In this document: in pieces, positions 6,027 through 9,855 of the stretch
Numbering within the stretch: position 1 is the stretch's first letter
Layout: each line of letters begins with the position of its first letter
Notes under the pieces: model-generated
Databases searched by the model: none
What the model saw: only the letters and a program-made list of their open reading frames with translations
What the model was told of the DNA's origin: nothing
Program-made: the position numbers and the translations under genes
From: an uncultured Clostridia bacterium
GTDB lineage: Bacteria > Bacillota > Clostridia > Oscillospirales > Ruminococcaceae
NCBI GenBank assembly: GCA_947385505.1
Contig: CANDLP010000055.1
Location: forward strand, 1 to 9,855
Length of the DNA stretch: 9,855 bases
Direction of reading: 5' to 3'

Positions 6027-6187
6027 GGGGTATCTGAAAAGTCGCATTTAGCACAGTTTCTTACTAACTGCGGACGCTTTCTGCGTCAAAAATGCTCGGA
6101 ATACTTTAGTGTTCCTCCGCTTTTTTCCTTGAAATCGACACGCATTTAGCGAAATTGTACAAAATTGCTTTGTTTTCAGATACGCCC
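6027..6187 (+). repeat. Family 1 palindromic repeat, copy B
   Basis: 161 bp, starting GGGGTATCTGAAAA and ending TTTTCAGATACGCCC, so the two ends are inverted copies. The interior is also self-complementary, with the centre CGGAATAC and GTTCCTCCG. It aligns along its whole length with 8529-8688, and its first 61 bases with the copy at 1-61. It is joined directly to a family 2 repeat at 6188. Confidence 0.9.
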
Positions 6188-6370
6188 TAATCACCATTGA
6201 AAAATTAGATAAACTATTTTTTCAATCCCATGCCGCTAAAGCGGTATGGTGAGGGGGCGAAGCTCCATTGGTTATTGTATTGAGCTTAAATAACCACAGC
6301 CTGCGGCGGCACTTCGGCAAAGCCTAAGCACCTGAATTGTGGATTATATCCACAATTCAAATGGTTATTA
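6188..6370 (+). repeat. Family 2 structured repeat, copy 1
   Basis: 183 bp with inverted ends, TAATCACCATTGAA at the left and TTCAAATGGTTATTA at the right. It contains a row of hairpins: ATTGAAAAATTAG/CTATTTTTTCAAT with loop ATAAA (6196-6226), CCATGCCGC/GCGGTATGG (6228-6249), and a perfect 11-pair stem GAATTGTGGAT/ATCCACAATTC (6334-6358). A second copy begins at 9801. This copy ends 39 bases before the der start codon. Confidence 0.82.
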
Positions 6371-6377
6371 GTATAAT
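6349..6377 (+). promoter_or_regulatory. Possible second der promoter at the repeat edge
   Basis: TCCACA (6349-6354), 17-base spacer, perfect TATAAT (6372-6377). The -35 matches at four of six positions and lies inside the last hairpin of the family 2 repeat. The start would be near 6384, about 26 bases before the der ATG. Confidence 0.4.
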
Positions 6378-6409
6378 AAATAAAATGAAAAAAAGAAACG
6401 GAAATAAAA

Positions 6410-7729
6410 ATGAAATTAGTTGCAATAGTAGGTCGTCCCAATGTGGGAAAGTCTACGCTTTTCAATAAGCTGATAGGAAAACGCATGAGCATTGTAGATG
6501 ATACTCCGGGCGTGACCCGTGACAGGATTTACTCCAAATGCGAGTGGCTGAACCGTGAGTTTATGCTGGTTGACACCGGAGGAATAGAACCGGAAAGCGG
6601 CGATGTTATATTGTCTCAGATGAGAGAACAGGCTCAGCTTGCAATTGAAAGCGCCGACGTTATTATATTCGTAGCGGATATCAGAACGGGAATGACCGCC
6701 GCCGATCAGAATGTGGCGCAAATGCTTCGCAAAAGCGGAAAACCCGTAGTGCTTTGCGTAAATAAATGCGACGGGTTAGGTAAAAATCCTCCCGAATTAT
6801 ACGAGTTTTACAATCTCGGATTAGGCGACCCCATAGCGGTTTCCTCGGTACACGGCCACGGTACCGGCGATCTGCTGGACGCCGTTTTTGAAAATATGTC
6901 CGGTAATGCTGAAGAAGAAACCGAAGATGACGCGGTAAAAGTGGCGATAATAGGAAAACCCAATGCGGGAAAATCTTCGCTTGTTAATAAGATAGCCGGC
7001 GAGAACCGCGTTATAGTTTCCGACATAGCGGGTACCACAAGAGACGCGGTGGATACTTCCGTAACTTATAACGAAAAAAAATATCTGTTGATCGACACGG
7101 CAGGAATAAGAAGAAAGTCCAAGGTAAACGATAATGTGGAAAAATACAGCGTTCTGAGAGCTTATATGGCGATAGACAGAGCCGACGTATGCGTTATTAT
7201 GATTGACGCTGGGGAAGGATTTACCGAACAGGACAGCAAAATAGCGGGATATGCCCATGAACAGGGCAAAGCCAGCGTTGTCGCCGTAAACAAGTGGGAC
7301 GCGATCGAAAAGGACGGAAAAACCATGCAGGAATTTACCAAAAAGCTTGAGGTGGATTTCAGCTTTATGTCTTACGCTCCGTTTGTTTTTATCTCGGCTA
7401 AAACGGGACAGCGTATAGACAAGCTTTTTGACCTTATCGATTACACGGTGGAGCAAAACGCGCGCCGCATATCAACCGGAAGGCTGAACGAACTGCTCAG
7501 CTATGCCACTGCAAGGGTACAGCCGCCTTCCGACAAGGGGAAAAGGCTAAAGGTGTACTATCTTACACAGCCTTCGGTAAAGCCGCCCACCTTCGTTTGC
7601 TTCTGCAACAGAAAAGACCTTTTCCATTTTTCTTATCAGAGGTATATTGAAAATCAGATAAGAGAAGCGTTCGGTCTTGACGGAACTCCCATCAGGCTGA
7701 TTATACGCGAGCGCGGAGAAAATGAGTAA
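6410..7729 (+). CDS. der: Ribosome-assembly GTPase Der (EngA)
   Basis: A 439-residue tandem GTPase needed for maturation of the 50S subunit. First G domain: GRPNVGKS (8-15), the switch TPGVTRDR (32-39), DTGG (55-58), NKCD (118-121). An acidic linker (EEETEDD, about 168-174) leads to the second G domain: GKPNAGKS (182-189), GTTRD (208-212), DTAGIRRKSKV (229-239), NKWD (294-297). The C-terminal KH-like domain covers about 352-439 and ends in RLIIRERGE. All motifs are intact and the length is normal. The ATG at 6410 gives the expected N-terminus, but the ribosome site is poor (ACGGAAAT only). Two promoters are possible, one reading through 380 bases of repeats. plsY and gpsA follow on the same strand in the order usual for Firmicutes. 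The last base of the stop codon is also the first base of a truncated palindromic repeat. Confidence 0.97.
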   Translation: MKLVAIVGRPNVGKSTLFNKLIGKRMSIVDDTPGVTRDRIYSKCEWLNREFMLVDTGGIEPESGDVILSQMREQAQLAIESADVIIFVADIRTGMTAADQNVAQMLRKSGKPVVLCVNKCDGLGKNPPELYEFYNLGLGDPIAVSSVHGHGTGDLLDAVFENMSGNAEEETEDDAVKVAIIGKPNAGKSSLVNKIAGENRVIVSDIAGTTRDAVDTSVTYNEKKYLLIDTAGIRRKSKVNDNVEKYSVLRAYMAIDRADVCVIMIDAGEGFTEQDSKIAGYAHEQGKASVVAVNKWDAIEKDGKTMQEFTKKLEVDFSFMSYAPFVFISAKTGQRIDKLFDLIDYTVEQNARRISTGRLNELLSYATARVQPPSDKGKRLKVYYLTQPSVKPPTFVCFCNRKDLFHFSYQRYIENQIREAFGLDGTPIRLIIRERGENE

Positions 7730-7793
7730 GAACATGTTTTCATAGGACAGGCGCACATTTTTTCGGCAAAACTTTACTTGTGCCTGTTCCATG
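7729..7793. repeat. Truncated relative of the 5022-5184 palindrome
   Basis: Its left end AGAACATGTTTTCATAGGA agrees at 16 of 19 positions with the left end of the repeat at 5022, and TCGGCAAA occurs at nearly the same distance inward (7763 here, 5057 there). The right half is much shorter: GTGCCTGTTCCATG (7780-7793) pairs back to CATAGGACAGGCGCAC (7741-7756), leaving the outer dozen bases of the left arm unmatched. It reads as an internally deleted and right-truncated copy lying between der and plsY. Confidence 0.6.
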
Positions 7794-7823
7794 CGGACAA
7801 GTTCCGGAAAGCGAGAAAGCTTT

Positions 7824-8507
7824 ATGTTGATAATTTGCTTTATTATAACCGCATTGCTGCCCTATCTGTTATGCGGAATAAACACCGCTATTATTGTGAC
7901 AAAATTAAAAAGCGGAGAGGATATAAGAACATTAGGAAGCGGAAACGCCGGTCTAACCAATACTCTCCGAACTCAGGGAAAATTGGCGGCATTATTTGTA
8001 TTGTTGGGTGACGTGGCTAAGGGGGTTTTATCCGTAATTTTAGTGGGCTTAAGCTTCAGGCTGCTGGCAAACATAGACCCGTGGTCGGCGGGCTGCGAAT
8101 ACGAATGGGTTCTGTACGCTTCCGGCGCTTCCGCGATTTTAGGTCATGTCTTTCCCATATATTACGGTTTTAAAGGGGGAAAAGGCGTATTAGTTACCGT
8201 GGCGGTGCTGCTGGCGATAGACTGGCTTCCGGCGGTGATACTTTTAGGTATATTCGGTATTATCGTGGCCGTTTCAAAGTATGTTTCACTGGGGAGCTGC
8301 ATTGCCGCTTTTTTGTATCCGTTTACGGTGCTGATATTCGGTATAATCGAGAAAAGCCCCTGTTTTACCGGCAATTTTATTTGCAGCGGCTTAATAGCCG
8401 TACTTATAATATTTATGCACCGCGAAAATATTAAAAGACTTGTTAGCCATACGGAAAAAAAGATTGGCGAAAAAAAGAAGGATACAAAGGACGGTGCAAA
8501 TAAATAA
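7824..8507 (+). CDS. plsY: Acyl-phosphate:glycerol-3-phosphate acyltransferase PlsY
   Basis: A 227-residue inner-membrane enzyme that moves an acyl group from acyl-phosphate to position 1 of glycerol-3-phosphate, the first acylation in phospholipid synthesis in most bacteria. Conserved motifs: LGSGNAGLTN (37-46; the usual form is GSGN-GATN), GD-AKG (62-67), GHVFPIYYGFKGGKG (107-121) and MHRENIKRL (198-206), with hydrophobic membrane helices between. The tail is lysine-rich. I chose the ATG at 7824, which starts directly at the first membrane helix. An ATG at 7791 would add eleven polar residues but lies in the right arm of a repeat. The purine-rich site before 7824 sits in a small hairpin (AAAGC/GCTTT, 7808-7823) that abuts the start codon. 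It lies 94 bases after der, likely in the same transcript. Its product step directly follows that of gpsA. Confidence 0.94.
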   Translation: MLIICFIITALLPYLLCGINTAIIVTKLKSGEDIRTLGSGNAGLTNTLRTQGKLAALFVLLGDVAKGVLSVILVGLSFRLLANIDPWSAGCEYEWVLYASGASAILGHVFPIYYGFKGGKGVLVTVAVLLAIDWLPAVILLGIFGIIVAVSKYVSLGSCIAAFLYPFTVLIFGIIEKSPCFTGNFICSGLIAVLIIFMHRENIKRLVSHTEKKIGEKKKDTKDGANK

Positions 8508-8528
8508 ACTTTTCTGTCCCTTGAATTA

Positions 8529-8688
8529 GGGGCTGTCTGAAAAGCCGCAATTTGAACAATTTCTAATAACTGCGAACGCTTTCCGTGTCAAAAACGCTCG
8601 GAATACTTTTGTATTCCTGCGCTTTTTTCCTTGAATCGCCGCGCATTCAGCGAAATTGAACTAAATTGCTTTGTTTTCAGATACGCCC
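8529..8688 (+). repeat. Family 1 palindromic repeat, copy C
   Basis: 160 bp beginning GGGGCTGTCTGAAAAGCC and ending TTTTCAGATACGCCC, aligning along its full length with copy B at 6027-6187. The centre is the palindrome GGAATAC-TTTT-GTATTCC. It begins 21 bases after the plsY stop and ends 32 bases before the gpsA ribosome site, filling that gap, in the same orientation as both genes. Confidence 0.92.
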
Positions 8689-8734
8689 TAAAAAGACCGG
8701 GGAAAATGAATTAAAATAACGGAGGCTTGAAAAA

Positions 8735-9736
8735 ATGGCTAACATAACTGTATTGGGCTGCGGTTTCGGCACAGCCTTGGCTGTAATGCTGGATTCCTAC
8801 GGTCACAGTGTGACGGCATGGTCAAAATATCAAAACGAAATAGATACGATTTTAAGGGACAGGGAACAAAAAAAATTGCTTCCCGGAGTAAAAATTCCCG
8901 AAAGCATAAAGTTTACCGCTGATCCTGCTTGTGTAAAGGGGGCGGACATTATAATAGTTGCTATTCCCTCCGCTTTTGTACGTGACGGAATATCAAGAGT
9001 AAAAGAGTACGTTTCCCCCGAAAGCGTTATATTAAACGTGGGCAAGGGCTTTGAAGAAAACACCTTCAACAGACTGTCTCAAGTAATTTCCGAGGAAATA
9101 CCGAATAATCCTGTTGCGGTAATGGCGGGACCCTGTCACGCCGAAGAGGTTGGACGCGGCGTTCCCACCTCGGTGGTAGTTGCAAGCGGCTGTCCCGACA
9201 AAGCGGAATATATTCAGGAAACTCTGATGAATCCCAATTTCAGGATATATGTAAACGAGGATGTGATAGGCTGTGAAGCCGCCCCGGCTCTTAAAAATCC
9301 AATCGCTCTATGCTGCGGAATAGTTGAGGGAATGGGACTTGGGGACAATACTTTAGCCGCGCTGATGACGCGGGGACTTACCGAGATAACAAGGCTTGGC
9401 GAAGCTATGGGAGCGCGCTGGGAAACCTTTACCGGACTTGCGGGAGTAGGCGACCTTGTTGTAACCTGCACCTCGGTACATTCAAGAAACCATCGCGCGG
9501 GAATACTTATAGGCAAAGGCGTTCCGGTTGAAGAGGCAATACGGCAGGTGGGAACGGTTGAAGGCTACAACTGCTGTAAAATAGTTCACTCGCTCGCCAA
9601 GGCAAAAGGCGTTCCTATGCCTATTACCGACAAGCTATACGGGGTATGCTTCAACGGAGAAAATCCGGAGGAAAGTGTTAAAAGTCTTATGAACCGACCC
9701 GGTAAGAATGAAAGAGAACCGTTCTGGAATAATTAG
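8735..9736 (+). CDS. gpsA: Glycerol-3-phosphate dehydrogenase [NAD(P)+]
   Basis: A 333-residue cytoplasmic enzyme that reduces dihydroxyacetone phosphate to sn-glycerol-3-phosphate, the substrate of PlsY encoded just upstream. The N-terminal Rossmann domain begins VLGCGFGTALAV (6-17). Further motifs: VAIPS (75-79), NVGKG (101-105), AGPCHAEE (131-138), ALKN with the catalytic lysine K187, GLGDNT (201-206), GLAGVGDLVVTCTS (234-247) and HSRNHRAG (249-256), which contains the substrate-binding R251-N252. Length is normal. The dinucleotide loop is one residue shorter than usual: the standard GAGSWG is GCGFG here. The ATG at 8735 follows GGAGG by nine bases. It may be cotranscribed with plsY through repeat C; a strong hairpin lies just past the stop. 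Confidence 0.97.
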   Translation: MANITVLGCGFGTALAVMLDSYGHSVTAWSKYQNEIDTILRDREQKKLLPGVKIPESIKFTADPACVKGADIIIVAIPSAFVRDGISRVKEYVSPESVILNVGKGFEENTFNRLSQVISEEIPNNPVAVMAGPCHAEEVGRGVPTSVVVASGCPDKAEYIQETLMNPNFRIYVNEDVIGCEAAPALKNPIALCCGIVEGMGLGDNTLAALMTRGLTEITRLGEAMGARWETFTGLAGVGDLVVTCTSVHSRNHRAGILIGKGVPVEEAIRQVGTVEGYNCCKIVHSLAKAKGVPMPITDKLYGVCFNGENPEESVKSLMNRPGKNEREPFWNN

Positions 9737-9743
9737 CAATACT

Positions 9744-9790
9744 AAATCCGCTCTATAAGATAGATTTTGTCTAACTTACAGAGCGGATTT
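9744..9790 (+). terminator. Long hairpin after gpsA, probable terminator
   Basis: AAATCCGCTCT (9744-9754) pairs perfectly with AGAGCGGATTT (9780-9790). The stem continues inward, TAAG-TAGA with TCTA-CTTA, to a five-base loop, about 20 pairs in all. It starts eight bases after the gpsA stop. The 3' arm ends in TTT, then GATATAAT, so the run of T is short. Confidence 0.65.
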
Positions 9791-9800
9791 GATATAATAT

Positions 9801-9855
9801 TAATAACCATTTAAAAAACAGATAAACTGTTTTTTAAATGACATGCCGCAAAAGC
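9801..9855 (+). repeat. Family 2 structured repeat, copy 2 (cut by window edge)
   Basis: Begins TAATAACCATTT and contains a perfect 13-pair hairpin, ATTTAAAAAACAG/CTGTTTTTTAAAT with loop ATAAA (9809-9839), then CATGCCGC. It follows copy 1 at 6188 in order and spacing, with the same loop and paired changes in the stem. The remainder lies beyond the window. Confidence 0.8.

Noticed and set aside
6027..6370. CRISPR array
   Set aside because: The repeats are long, few and palindromic, with no regular short repeat-spacer pattern and no cas genes.
6385..6468. Short frame from the ATG at 6385 overlapping the start of der
   Set aside because: No ribosome site and an A-rich, low-complexity beginning; it probably reflects chance, although a role as an upstream frame cannot be excluded.
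6821..7456. 211-codon minus-strand frame inside der
   Set aside because: Antisense to the second GTPase domain of der, which has all its motifs; no promoter or ribosome site.

Overview
The window looks like chromosomal DNA of a low-to-mid GC Firmicute, most likely a gut-type clostridium (Oscillospiraceae/Ruminococcaceae or a relative). The reasons are strong sigma-A type promoters with A/T-rich spacers, a der-plsY-gpsA gene order common in Firmicutes, a four-cysteine L32 ribosomal protein, and a CmpB-type membrane protein typical of Clostridia. The lineage is an inference from gene content; no rRNA is present to confirm it.

Layout. 1-2062 is mostly on the minus strand. A truncated dispersed repeat (1-61) is followed by a divergent D-Ala-D-Ala ligase homologue (78-1148) with its own strong promoter, a possible 45-residue protein on the plus strand (1332-1469), a long bidirectional terminator hairpin (1479-1538), and a small four-helix CmpB-family membrane protein (1556-2035). 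From 2135 onward every confident gene is on the plus strand: a secreted D-Ala-D-Ala carboxypeptidase (2135-3337), glucose-6-phosphate isomerase pgi behind a structured leader (3599-4936), a 133-residue P-loop protein (5222-5623), rpmF with its own consensus promoter and terminator (5745-5927), then der (6410-7729), plsY (7824-8507) and gpsA (8735-9736).

How the genes fit together. The left part concerns peptidoglycan stem peptides: a ligase-like protein that appears to have lost its metal ligands lies near a carboxypeptidase that looks fully active. pgi is central carbon metabolism. The right part joins ribosome biogenesis (rpmF, der) with the first steps of phospholipid synthesis: GpsA makes glycerol-3-phosphate and PlsY acylates it.

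The most distinctive feature is the intergenic DNA. Several gaps are filled by long imperfect palindromes about 160-185 bp long. Family 1 has copies at 1-61, 6027-6187 and 8529-8688. Family 2 has copies at 6188-6370 and 9801-9855, with compensatory base changes in a hairpin. A third type lies at 5022-5184, with a truncated relative at 7729-7793 that begins on the last base of the der stop codon. A perfect-consensus promoter (5992-6021) fires almost exactly at the first base of one family 1 copy, so the der leader would consist of two stacked repeats. No transposase, CRISPR array, tRNA or rRNA was seen.
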